Part shown: piece after piece, positions 55,810 to 64,000 of the stretch
How the letters are laid out: each line of letters opens with the position of its first letter
How positions within the stretch are numbered: position 1 is the first letter of the stretch
Source: Psychrobacter glacincola
Lineage (GTDB): Bacteria > Pseudomonadota > Gammaproteobacteria > Pseudomonadales > Moraxellaceae
DNA: 64,000 nucleotides
Assembly (NCBI RefSeq): GCF_904846075.1
Contig: NZ_CAJGZH010000002.1
Span: 372,001 to 436,000 of the forward strand
Direction of reading: 5' to 3'
Notes under the pieces: generated by a model
The model's database searches: none
What the model was told of the DNA's origin: nothing
What the model saw: the letters and a program-made list of their open reading frames with translations, nothing else
Program-made: the position numbers and the translations under genes

Positions 55810-56688
55810 ATGACTCATACAGAAATTAAGACAGATATTCCTTCCGTACTGCAACGCATTGTCGCCACTAAAGTGGAAGAAGTAAATGCCGCACGCGAGG
55901 TATTATCTCTTGAAGATTTACAAGCACAAGTAGCGGCGGATAACAAACCACGTCGTGGCTTTGCGGCGGCGCTGCGAGCGGCTAGCACTAAAGAGCATGG
56001 TATTGGTATCATCGCTGAGATTAAAAAAGCCTCTCCTTCTAAGGGCGTTATCAATCACAACTTCGCGCCTGCCCTATTTGCCAAGCAATACGAGCAAGCC
56101 GGCGCCAGCTGTCTGTCTGTATTGACTGATCGCGATTATTTCCAAGGTGATGATAGCTATCTTATTCAAGCAGCTAATGCGGTAAGCCTACCGATACTGC
56201 GTAAAGATTTTATGATAGATGTGTACCAGATCTATCAATCTTATCTGATGGGCGCTGACTGTATTTTACTCATTATGGCCTGCCTTGACGACATCCAAGT
56301 ACAAGAGCTGCATGCGCTAAGTATCGAATTGGGTATGGATGTATTGATAGAAGTCCATACTAAAGCTGAACTTGAACGTGCGCTACAGCTACCGCGCTCA
56401 GCGCATAATATTTACGGTATTAATAATCGTGATTTGAATACTTTCGATGTCGACTTACAAACCACGCTAGATCTAAAAAATATTTTAATCGACGCACTGG
56501 CGGCTGATATGGACAGCACGCTTAAACCGCTTATCGTCACCGAAAGTGGCATTCATAATAGCGCTGATATTCATTTGATGTTGAAGCACAATATTCAGCA
56601 CTTTTTAATCGGTGAACAGTTCATGAAGACTGATCATCCTGGACAAGCGTTACAATCCTTACTTGCGGGCGTCGCAGCAGACGGGTAA
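55810..56688 (+). CDS. trpC: indole-3-glycerol-phosphate synthase
   Basis: The (beta/alpha)8 enzyme closes the indole ring of CdRP. Visible are IIAEIKKASPSKGVI (catalytic Lys), SVLTDRDYFQG, LPILRKDFMID and GINNRDLNTFDVDL, then VTESGI and LIGEQFMKTD. Length is 292 aa from the ATG at 55810; an upstream TTG would add 12 unlikely residues. It is the monofunctional form, so PRAI (trpF) must be elsewhere. It ends the trpGDC cluster; an smr gene follows 68 bp later. Confidence 0.96.
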   Translation: MTHTEIKTDIPSVLQRIVATKVEEVNAAREVLSLEDLQAQVAADNKPRRGFAAALRAASTKEHGIGIIAEIKKASPSKGVINHNFAPALFAKQYEQAGASCLSVLTDRDYFQGDDSYLIQAANAVSLPILRKDFMIDVYQIYQSYLMGADCILLIMACLDDIQVQELHALSIELGMDVLIEVHTKAELERALQLPRSAHNIYGINNRDLNTFDVDLQTTLDLKNILIDALAADMDSTLKPLIVTESGIHNSADIHLMLKHNIQHFLIGEQFMKTDHPGQALQSLLAGVAADG

Positions 56689-56756
56689 AGTGGCTTAAGT
56701 CCACTAAACAGTTTAAATCAGTCCATCATTCATCAACCAACGATACGTTAAATTCT

Positions 56757-57488
56757 ATGTCAAACTCTCTATTTTCAAAAGAAATGCAAGACCAGCTCAA
56801 AGAGCTAAAAGGCCAACTTAGCAAAGGTCGTGATACCAATTCGCCTGAAGATGAAAATCAAAAGCCTACTGAGCCTGTATCATTGCCCACGCAAAAGCAA
56901 GTAAACAAGACTGTCAAGCAAATGGCTAGCGAGCATATTGACGATGACAAAGTGCTGTTTATGCAAGCAATGCATGGTGTCAATCAGCTTGAAGACAAAA
57001 ACGTGCGCTCACCTGCCAATGCTAGCAAAGCGGGCAAACCTGATGCGACTACCTTGTCTAAACGTGCTGCCGCGCAAGGTAGTGAAGCGAGTGATTTGGG
57101 AGCTGGCTTGTCAGATATGCAAGCACTACTCAACCCTGTCGCTGCTGAAGCCTATTTATCTTACAAACAGCCGACTTTGCAGAATAAAATCTTTGATCAG
57201 CTTAAAAAAGGCAAACTACGTTGGTATGACGCCGTAGATATTCATGGTTGTACCATCGAAGAGGCGCGCGTGGCAATGACTCAACTCCTAAGCCAAGCAA
57301 AACAGAAAAACGAGACCATGGTAAAAATCGTCCATGGTAAAGGCAGTGAAGCCATTTTAAAAACCTGCGTCAATGGTTGGCTACGTCAACTACCAGAAGT
57401 ATTGGCATTTTGTTCTGCACCGCCAAAAGATGGTGGTAACGGTGCAGTATTGGTACTGCTCAAAAAATCTAAAGCTGATGGTGAATAG
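56757..57488 (+). CDS. Smr-domain protein (SmrA-like)
   Basis: This 243-aa protein has a C-terminal Smr domain: D161-IHG164 (DIHGCTIEEA) and H193-GKG196 (VHGKGSEAILK), which match the nuclease-type Smr motifs. The N-terminal 130 residues are Lys/Gln/Ala-rich. Smr proteins cleave RNA or DNA; recent work ties E. coli SmrB to cleaving mRNA at collided ribosomes, and SmrA is less studied. The neighbouring trp genes give no hint. hrpA, also a ribosome-collision factor, is elsewhere in the window but far away. Confidence 0.85.
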   Translation: MSNSLFSKEMQDQLKELKGQLSKGRDTNSPEDENQKPTEPVSLPTQKQVNKTVKQMASEHIDDDKVLFMQAMHGVNQLEDKNVRSPANASKAGKPDATTLSKRAAAQGSEASDLGAGLSDMQALLNPVAAEAYLSYKQPTLQNKIFDQLKKGKLRWYDAVDIHGCTIEEARVAMTQLLSQAKQKNETMVKIVHGKGSEAILKTCVNGWLRQLPEVLAFCSAPPKDGGNGAVLVLLKKSKADGE

Positions 57489-57518
57489 TTTTTAGTGTTA
57501 GAGTTAGTATGAATAATC

Positions 57519-57547
57519 AAAAGGACTGCTTATTGGCAGTCCTTTTT
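57519..57547 (+). terminator. terminator after smr
   Basis: An 11-bp perfect stem (AAAAGGACTGC with GCAGTCCTTTT), about a 6-nt loop and a T-run. Confidence 0.93.
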
Positions 57548-57646
57548 GTTATGCTCATAAAATCATTATTTAATCTTTATCTACTATAGCCCCTACATTT
57601 AACATCTAGCGATAACGTTATTTGCATAAGTTAGGATCAGACATTT

Positions 57647-58279
57647 ATGAGCATACAGATCATTGAAAACACACAGCAACTAGATGAACATATCATGGCT
57701 TTGATTGTTATCGAGCCAAGATTTTTGTCTATCTATGAACAAGTTGGTATTCCCAGTCTACGGCATAATATCGGCGGGTTTGAGCAGTTGATGCGAGCAA
57801 TGGTTGGTCAACAGCTGTCTGTGGCAGCAGCAGCCAGTATTTGGCAACGATTGCTTGATGCAGACTTAACTAACTCACAGGCAATAATTAAAGCAACAGA
57901 TGAGGACTTAAGAGCGCAAGGGTTATCTAAACAAAAAACCCGTTATATTCGCTCATTAGTCGATCATGATATAGACTTTGCTGCGTTAGAAATTTTGCCT
58001 GATGAAGAAGCAATAGAAGTGCTGACAGCCGTTACTGGTATTGGTCGCTGGACGGCTGAGATGTATTTATTATTCTCTCTGAAACGTGCAGACGTACTTG
58101 CGATCGATGATCTAGCGATTAAAGTAGCGGCGATGGCGTTATTAGGCTTAACGGAACGCCCAACGCCGAAACAGTTAAAGAATCTAACACAAGATTGGTC
58201 ACCACATCGCAGCGCTGCCAGTCTGTTACTATGGTCATACTACGGCTTATTACGTAATCAAACCGCTGTCCCTTTATAA
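57647..58279 (+). CDS. alkA: DNA-3-methyladenine glycosylase II (AlkA-type HhH-GPD)
   Basis: This 210-aa base-excision repair enzyme removes alkylated purines. It has the HhH motif VTGIGRWTAEMYLLFSL (about 129-145) and the catalytic Asp at 155 (LAIDDLAIK), matching the Asp in E. coli AlkA. The N-terminal TATA-like domain of E. coli AlkA is missing, so it belongs to the shorter class common in gamma-proteobacteria and yeast MAG. It is a separate transcript after the smr terminator. Confidence 0.88.
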   Translation: MSIQIIENTQQLDEHIMALIVIEPRFLSIYEQVGIPSLRHNIGGFEQLMRAMVGQQLSVAAAASIWQRLLDADLTNSQAIIKATDEDLRAQGLSKQKTRYIRSLVDHDIDFAALEILPDEEAIEVLTAVTGIGRWTAEMYLLFSLKRADVLAIDDLAIKVAAMALLGLTERPTPKQLKNLTQDWSPHRSAASLLLWSYYGLLRNQTAVPL

Positions 58280-58316
58280 TACCAAACACCAAAGTACGAT
58301 TCACTATGTCAAACTC

Positions 58317-58342
58317 GCTTAGCTTAGCTTAGCTTAAGCTTA
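58317..58342. repeat. short GCTTA pentanucleotide repeat
   Basis: Four GCTTA units (58317-58336) and a fifth after one extra A. It lies in the gap between alkA and the MscS gene, outside coding sequence. Confidence 0.8.
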
Positions 58343-58448
58343 GTCTAGCACTCGTTTTCTTTGCTGCTCTAATTTTTGTGGATGGTATAAGATGAACGCT
58401 TGATACTTACCTCAAGTGCTGATCTTATACAGCTTTCAATCCATAATT

Positions 58449-60440
58449 TTATGGCTGATTCCATATAGAAAAGCCAGATTTTCTTTTTGCGTACTTGAAC
58501 TTGATCTTCTTTATCATACGGCTTTTATTTCTCAATGCCTTTAACGCATTGTCTTTTTTACTCTCTACGGATTTAGTCGTTTGCTGGCTGCTCTTTTCAT
58601 CTGCCTTGACATTATCTTTACTCAAGTCCACGGCATGCTTATCATCGTTGCTGTTATCCTTATTGTCGCTAGCATCATCAGCATGGTCATCGTTTGACAT
58701 GTCTTTTGTCGTTTCGGCGACGTTACCTTCCTTATTCTTATCTTCAATTTCGTTTTCTATGTGATGCTCAAGCTCAGTTTGATTGACAATAAGCTGCTGC
58801 GTTGGCAAAGCATGCTCGACATCATATTTCGCCACTTGGTTCAATAAATCAACAAACAAAACGTTCTGTTTGTCATAGAACTCAGTCACGCCATTAGCAT
58901 TAACATACGCCTGTAATTGAATGATGTAGCAGTCTTGACGTAGCTCTAAAATATTGACCTGATTCCATTCTTGGTTGGTCAAATAATGCTCATCTATAAA
59001 CTCATCCAAGTCCTTGACCATCTTAAAGACCACATCAATATCAGCAGTGCGTTTAATATATAACTGATGGAAGAAGCGAAACATATCGCGGGATGTAAAG
59101 TTTTCAATCTGCATCGATGAAAAATCACCGTTTGGTACAGTCACAACAGTGCGCGTCAAGGTGCGCACACGTGATGAGCGAATACCAATATCAATGACTG
59201 TGCCTTCATAAGTGCCAAACTTACAATAATCACCAATACGTACGGGCGAATCCGCCACGACCACGACACTACCAACAAGGTTTTCGATGGTTTTTTGAGC
59301 ACCCAGTGCTAATGCCAAACCACCCACACCCAAGGCAGCAATACCCGTGGTCAAATCAAAACCCAGATTACCGAAGATAACAATTACGGCAAAGATCAGC
59401 AGCAACGCTTTGACCACTTTGCGTAGCAGCCCCAAGATAGAGACACGTTCAGTATAATTTTTCTTATAACTTAAGTTTACCGCACGAGTGAATATGGCAT
59501 CGATGACTCGTAACAGCAACCAAGTCAATGCAAGCCAAGATGCAATCTCGGTAAAACGATTGATCGGTTCACGTAACGTCACCGACACGCCTGCATACAC
59601 CATCACTTCTGACAGTATCAGCGCCATAATGACTACTGCCAGCGGCAATACGACCTTATCAGGTAATGGCAATGGTACGCCGCGCACACGAGGATAGACG
59701 ATGCGTAATAGATGGTACAGCAGCCATACCATGATATAAGTAAACACAAAGCTGCCGACAGTCATCATTAACGCTGCGGCTAAATCCGCCACTTGATAAC
59801 CAAACAGCTTTTTGCCTTCTAATGAATCAAAAGTATAGCGAGACACTAACGTTGGTTCGGTATTTTCTATGACTTCTGGTACTGAGCTAAGCGTATCCGT
59901 AGAAAACTGCCAATACTGCTCTCCTTGCTTAGACACCACTCTTTCAAGTATCAGTGGCACACTTTTTTCACCCACATTAATCGCACCGACGTTTTCTTGG
60001 CTTGGCGGTAGCTGATCAGTTAGGTTGCCCTCAGGCGTATTATTAATCTGCAAATCAGGCTGAAAACGCCCACCTGCATCCAGCGCTTGCTTAAATTGAC
60101 GAACGATTGTGGTTGGATTATCCGACTTTGATAAGTTTAAATAATTACTCGCCAGCAGATAGTCATTTTCACCTAACGCACTGATGAAGCCCTGTACGGT
60201 ATGGCGCGGAGTATCACGTCCGAATGAATCTGGTATCGGCGTACTCGCCGACTCCTCACTGGTACTGCCACCCATCCCCAGTGCGCTAGCTTCAGCAGCA
60301 AATGCATTATTTGGTAACAACGCACTCAACAGCATCACAAGCAAAAATAAAATTGCCATTAGTGGCATTTTGATGATTGAGTATGGTGAAGACAACTCGG
60401 GACTGGTAATCATAGGAATCAGGCGATACTTAATAGACAA
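58449..60440 (-). CDS. MscS-family mechanosensitive channel with a long acidic tail
   Basis: This 663-aa protein has an N-terminal signal-like segment (MPLMAILFLLVMLLSALL...AFAAE), a periplasmic domain (about 55-205), five or so membrane helices and the MscS core. TM3-like ALGVGGLALALGAQKTIENL and the VNGDF-type loop PNGDFSSMQIENFTSRD are visible. The C-terminal 120 residues are rich in Asp, Lys, Asn and Ser and end with a basic FKYAKRKSGF. MscS channels open under osmotic downshock. The start is TTG at 60440, with GAGG 6 bases before; ATG at 60413 is an alternative without a ribosome binding site. Confidence 0.88.
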   Translation of the reverse strand: MSIKYRLIPMITSPELSSPYSIIKMPLMAILFLLVMLLSALLPNNAFAAEASALGMGGSTSEESASTPIPDSFGRDTPRHTVQGFISALGENDYLLASNYLNLSKSDNPTTIVRQFKQALDAGGRFQPDLQINNTPEGNLTDQLPPSQENVGAINVGEKSVPLILERVVSKQGEQYWQFSTDTLSSVPEVIENTEPTLVSRYTFDSLEGKKLFGYQVADLAAALMMTVGSFVFTYIMVWLLYHLLRIVYPRVRGVPLPLPDKVVLPLAVVIMALILSEVMVYAGVSVTLREPINRFTEIASWLALTWLLLRVIDAIFTRAVNLSYKKNYTERVSILGLLRKVVKALLLIFAVIVIFGNLGFDLTTGIAALGVGGLALALGAQKTIENLVGSVVVVADSPVRIGDYCKFGTYEGTVIDIGIRSSRVRTLTRTVVTVPNGDFSSMQIENFTSRDMFRFFHQLYIKRTADIDVVFKMVKDLDEFIDEHYLTNQEWNQVNILELRQDCYIIQLQAYVNANGVTEFYDKQNVLFVDLLNQVAKYDVEHALPTQQLIVNQTELEHHIENEIEDKNKEGNVAETTKDMSNDDHADDASDNKDNSNDDKHAVDLSKDNVKADEKSSQQTTKSVESKKDNALKALRNKSRMIKKIKFKYAKRKSGFSIWNQP

Positions 60441-60639
60441 AACAAACCTCTTAGCATTATGAATGGTACAACGAAGAACAAATGAGTGCTTCCCTATAAT
60501 AGCAATTATTTATAACAGCAGTGCTTTTGATTACACGTTTTTATGGTCATCTATGTGAGTTATCTGCTCTCACCTTTGCTTATGGCTTCTGATGTTTTAT
60601 CACCTTTCACGATACTCCTTCTCAATGCCTACTATGAAT

Positions 60640-60658
60640 AAGAGTGATAATCATTAAA
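60640..60658. promoter_or_regulatory. Fur-box-like site
   Basis: It has the uninterrupted stretch TGATAATCATTA and about 14 of 19 matches to the GATAATGATAATCATTATC consensus. It lies 200 bp upstream of the receptor start, which is far for direct control. Confidence 0.4.
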
Positions 60659-60794
60659 TGAATAAACCGCAATCTATCATGAAAACTACTCAGCTTACCG
60701 TGAATAAACATTAGGTTAAAGTGGTTTATAAAGCGGTCTGTTTTGTAGATAATGAACGCAGTTTTGCTTGCCCACTGTTTTTTGTAATTTTTAG

Positions 60795-60814
60795 CCATAT
60801 TAACGTCAATATGG
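60795..60814. promoter_or_regulatory. 20-bp palindrome just upstream of the TonB receptor
   Basis: CCATATT...AATATGG arms (7 bp each) around a 6-nt centre containing ACGT. It lies 46 bases before the ATG, a good operator position. No known regulator consensus fits. Confidence 0.45.
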
Positions 60815-60860
60815 TTACTTTTTCGCTGCATTTTTTAATATGATTATTTTGGAATTGACT

Positions 60861-62764
60861 ATGTCTTTATCACGTTCATCTTCAGGTACCTACCTTCGTT
60901 TGAGTATCTTAAGCGCATTGGGTTTACTTGCGGTTAACACAGCAATGGCAGTGACACCTGACGTTGCTACTATTAACGATAGCGAGCTACCACAAGTTGA
61001 GCTTGATGAAATCATCGTAACAGCAACTCGTACCCCCACTAAAACCAGCAATGTAATTGCGCAAACTCGTGTGGTTGACAGTGAAGAGCTACAACGTTAT
61101 CAGGGTCAAAGTGCCCTTGAAGTCCTCAAACACCAGCCTGGAATAAGCTATTACACAAATGGTGGTCCTGGTACTACTTCAAACTTTTATATGCGTGGGT
61201 ATGGTAGTAATCAAATCTTAGTCTTAATCGATGGTATACGCTATAGCTCAATTAGTGCTGGTGGCGCGACCCTTAGCCTGTTACCTGCTGATCAAATTGA
61301 CCGTATCGAAATTCTATACGGTGCGTCAGGTTCTAGTCTTTACGGCTCAGATGCCATGGGCGGTGTGATTCAAGTATTTACGAAAGGCACGAACGTTGAC
61401 AGAACCACTTTTTCAGTAACGGTTGGTGCAGGGTCACATGACGAATATCTGTATGGTGCCAGCGGCCAATTTGCGAATAAAGCCGGAACGACACTAAGTA
61501 TCTCGGCAAGCCATAATGAAACCGACGGCTTTAATGCGACGTTACCAGGCTCTTATGGTTACAATAAAGATAAAGATGGTTTTGAAAGCGATAATGTCAG
61601 TCTTGCCTTAACCCAAAGTCTCAACGAGCAGCTACTTGTAGGTGCAAGCGCCTTGTATAGTAAGTCTACCACTGACTTTGATAACGGCGCTGCAGAAAAC
61701 ACCTACTCTGATCAAGAAAATGGTGCCGCACAAGCGTTTGTCGATTGGCGTTATATGCCAGGCTCTTCAGTAAAATTGCAATATGGCCATTCTATAGATA
61801 AGTCTGATAACCCAACTTACAGCAGTGTTTATGATACTAAACAAGACCAAATCAGCTTAGTCGGTCAGCACTTACTTCCTGTTGGTCAAGGTATATACGG
61901 CATAGAATATCTTAACCAAAGTATTGATACGACTGAATATGATGTTGATGATCGCGATGTGAGCAGTGCATTTTTGGGTTACGTATTGGCCAATAATCAA
62001 TTTGATGCGCAAGCCAATTTACGTTTTGATGATGACTCACAATATGGTAATGAAACCACTTATAACTTAGGCGGTGCCTATCATATCAATCCCAATGCAC
62101 GCGCTGGTATCAACTATGCTAAGGGTTTTCGTGCACCAACCTTCAATGATTTATACTATCCTGGCTCAGGCAATCCCAACTTAAAACCTGAAACTAGCGA
62201 CAACTATGAAGCCTTTGTCGAATATGACACCACTTTACAATCGACTCGATTAACCGGCTATTATAATAAAGTTGATGACTTAATCGGTTATGTTGCTAAC
62301 CCAACGCCTGAAAATGAATGGGCGGGTAGCAGTGAAAATGTTGATGAAGCTAAAATCAAAGGGTTATCGCTAACCTCAGATTGGACAATTGATAATTATT
62401 TGTTCGGTGGTAGCTATGACTATCAGCAAGCAAAAAATAACAGTGGCGGCACTAACGATGGCAACTTCCTATCTATTCGTCCCGAACATAAAGGTCTAGT
62501 GTATTTGGGCTATCGCTTACCAAGCGTAGATATCCGCGCTGAGTATCAATACGTAGGCGATTATTATAGTGGTGTTGCCAATACTGAGTCAGAATTTGTT
62601 GATAATTATGGCTTATTCAATATCAGTGGTAATTATAAATTGACTAACAATCTATCTATGACAGCGCGATTAAACAATATCACTAACGAGAAATACACCA
62701 CCATACCGGGCTATAATACGGACGGCACCAACTTCTTTACCTCATTAACTTATAACTGGTACTA
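60861..62764 (+). CDS. BtuB-like TonB-dependent outer-membrane receptor
   Basis: This 634-aa receptor has a signal peptide (residues 1-30, AMA|VTPD), a TonB box-like DEIIVTATRTPT, and a plug domain with ILVLIDGIRYSS and QIDRIEILYGASGSSLYGSDAMGGVIQ. The 22-strand barrel ends in an aromatic residue (TYNWY). The plug is BtuB-like; BtuB brings in cobalamin, but no B12 riboswitch or btuF/btuC genes are near and a Fur-like box is, so a siderophore role is also possible. GGAA at 60851-60854 favours the ATG at 60861 over that at 60840. The frame ends at 62764. Confidence 0.87.
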
Positions 62765-62801
62765 ATTTTCTCTTAGTACTATTTGGACTGTCTGAAATGA
62801 G

Positions 62802-62836
62802 AATAAAAAAGGTCATCCATCGATGGCCTTTTTTAT
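62802..62836 (+). terminator. terminator after the TonB receptor
   Basis: A 13-bp stem with one G-U (GGTCATC with GATGGCC plus A/T flanks) and a T-run. Confidence 0.9.
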
Positions 62837-62931
62837 TGCTACATATTACCGCTCGCCTTCTTAGTGCCTATACCGTCAGCTATTTATGTTATCCAACAGG
62901 TGACAATTCATGACTCATCAATTACAATAAC

Positions 62932-63072
62932 GACCTCCGAGAGGTGTTGCGCCATAATATCTGATAGTGCATTTAGGCTTTAAAGCCCTGCTAATCAGTC
63001 ATTATGTTAGGCTCGGTAACTGTTAAACAATCATCTCATTGATTGTTGACAGCGCAAATAACGGCACCTGCG
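62932..63072 (+). promoter_or_regulatory. SAH (S-adenosylhomocysteine) riboswitch upstream of ahcY
   Basis: The leader has CTCCGAGAGGTGTTGC, then TTAGGCTCGG, then AACGGCACC, matching the ordered blocks of the SAH riboswitch class. CCGAG (62937-62941) pairs with CTCGG (63012-63016). AGGTGTTG (62942-62949) pairs with CGGCACCT (63062-63069) as a full 8-bp helix with two G-U pairs. A 12-nt side arm (62954-62965 with 62994-63005) and a hairpin AACAATCA/TGATTGTT (63026-63047) fill the loops. SAH riboswitches raise expression of SAH-recycling genes when SAH accumulates, fitting the ahcY that follows. Confidence 0.85.
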
Positions 63073-63117
63073 TTTTTATTCTTTTTATCATACCTTAACC
63101 ACTGATAGGAGCATATT

Positions 63118-64000
63118 ATGGACGCAGTGTCTAACACCCCATCTGCCCATACGATCGATCCCTCTTTTACTGACTATAAAGTCGCTGACATCAGCCTTGC
63201 TGACTACGGTCGCCGTGAAATCACCCTTGCCGAAGCTGAAATGCCTGCCCTAATGGGTTTGCGTCGTCGCTACGAAGCCGATCAGCCGCTTAAAGGCGCA
63301 AAAATCGCTGGCTGTATCCACATGACCATCCAGACTGCCGTACTTATCGAGACACTAGTCGCGCTAGGTGCTGAAGTACGTTGGACCTCATGTAATATCT
63401 TCTCAACCCAAGACCATGCTGCTGCGGCTATTGCTGCTGCTGGCATCTCTGTTTATGCTTGGAAAGGCGAAACTGAAGAAGAGTACGAGTGGTGCTTACG
63501 TCAGCAAATCCACGTTGGCGGTGAAGCATCAGGTCAGCTTTGGGATGCCAACTTAATCTTGGATGATGGCGGTGATTTGACCGCATTGATTCATAATGAT
63601 TATGCTGAATTGCTGGATAATATTCACGGTATTTCAGAAGAGACGACTACAGGCGTCCATCGCTTAGTTGAAATGCTAAATAAAGGCACACTTAAAGTTC
63701 CCGCTATCAACGTTAACGATGCGGTTACTAAGTCTAAAAACGACAACAAATACGGCTGCCGTCATAGTTTAAATGATGCTATCAAACGTGCAACTGACAT
63801 GTTCCTTGCTGGTCGTCGCGCTTTAGTTATCGGCTATGGCGATGTGGGTAAAGGCTCTACGCAAAGCTTACGTCAAGAAGGCATGATTGTCCGTGTCTCA
63901 GAAGTCGATCCTATCTGTGCCATGCAGGCATGTATGGACGGTTTTGAAGTATTGTCACCATACATCAATGGTGATAACACTGGCGGCGCTGAGAATATCA
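63118..64000 (+). CDS. ahcY: adenosylhomocysteinase, N-terminal part
   Basis: The enzyme hydrolyses S-adenosylhomocysteine to adenosine and homocysteine. The open frame runs from ATG at 63118 past the window end (294 codons visible). Family motifs include [16 protein letters not shown], the [14 protein letters not shown] substrate segment, and the NAD-binding [18 protein letters not shown] lies 6 bases before the ATG. An SAH riboswitch precedes it. The C-terminal part and any metF or metH neighbour are outside the window. Confidence 0.98.
   Translation, partial: MDAVSNTPSAHTIDPSFTDYKVADISLADYGRREITLAEAEMPALMGLRRRYEADQPLKGAKIAGCIHMTIQTAVLIETLVALGAEVRWTSCNIFSTQDHAAAAIAAAGISVYAWKGETEEEYEWCLRQQIHVGGEASGQLWDANLILDDGGDLTALIHNDYAELLDNIHGISEETTTGVHRLVEMLNKGTLKVPAINVNDAVTKSKNDNKYGCRHSLNDAIKRATDMFLAGRRALVIGYGDVGKGSTQSLRQEGMIVRVSEVDPICAMQACMDGFEVLSPYINGDNTGGAENI

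Larger units (their letters stand above)
60441..60860. other. intergenic region between MscS and TonB receptor genes
   Basis: A 420-bp AT-rich gap with a Fur-box-like site (60640-60658) and a near-perfect 20-bp palindrome (60795-60814) close to the receptor start. I found no cobalamin riboswitch elements and no open frame. Confidence 0.55.

Noticed and set aside
58495..58764. Plus-strand leucine/serine-rich frame opposite the MscS tail.
   Set aside because: It is the complement of the acidic/lysine-rich C-terminal segment of the MscS gene and has no ribosome binding site.
60441..60860. Cobalamin riboswitch for the BtuB-like receptor.
   Set aside because: No B12-box-like motif or the expected long conserved fold was found in the leader.

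Overview
The window looks like ordinary chromosome of a gamma-proteobacterium of the Moraxellaceae, most likely Psychrobacter. This is inferred from gene content, the AT-rich DNA, the fabH/fabI types, a trpGDC cluster without trpE, and the dnaX and M48 architectures; no 16S gene is present. There are no prophages, IS elements, CRISPR arrays or tRNA genes. Two genes are cut by the edges: an ABC1 kinase on the left and ahcY on the right.

Layout. 1-4100: ABC1 kinase end, a divergent TrmB-like methyltransferase, yacG-argD and a LysR regulator. 4300-12000 (all minus): information-processing genes dnaX, an unknown protein, lysS, prfA, then a FabH-type ketoacyl synthase. 12300-18550 (mostly plus): pnuC plus an NadR-like kinase for nicotinamide riboside salvage, YqhA-like and CreD-like membrane proteins, a DUF421 protein, an EamA exporter and an MliC-like lipoprotein. 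18850-21500: ohr divergent from an AraC regulator across a 36-bp palindrome, a small membrane protein and a 20-codon mini-gene with its own terminator. 21500-31400: hrpA, three small unknown genes (one DUF1543), a phosphoesterase, a DASS transporter, a 52-aa acidic protein and a DUF1275 protein.

31500-45500: fabI, folE, msrAB, an iron-type alcohol dehydrogenase, the yejABEF peptide uptake operon with gloB embedded, serC, and a gene I read as a divergent holD (Pol III psi) carrying a long insert. 45600-53200: a giant M48 metalloprotease with LemA, the 4.5S SRP RNA gene, a SIMPL protein, a DUF4124 protein and glnA. 53200-58300: a glnA control region with a sigma-54 promoter and NtrC-like sites, then trpG-trpD-trpC-smr-alkA. 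58400-64000: an MscS channel, a BtuB-like TonB receptor, and ahcY behind an S-adenosylhomocysteine (SAH) riboswitch.

The most informative non-coding signals are the SAH riboswitch, the sigma-54/NtrC architecture of glnA, the ohr/araC palindrome and the mini-gene at 21153. The most notable coding oddities are 14 identical 18-bp repeats in dnaX and the psi-like protein with a roughly 155-residue disordered insert. I found no convincing new multi-gene defence or mobile system.
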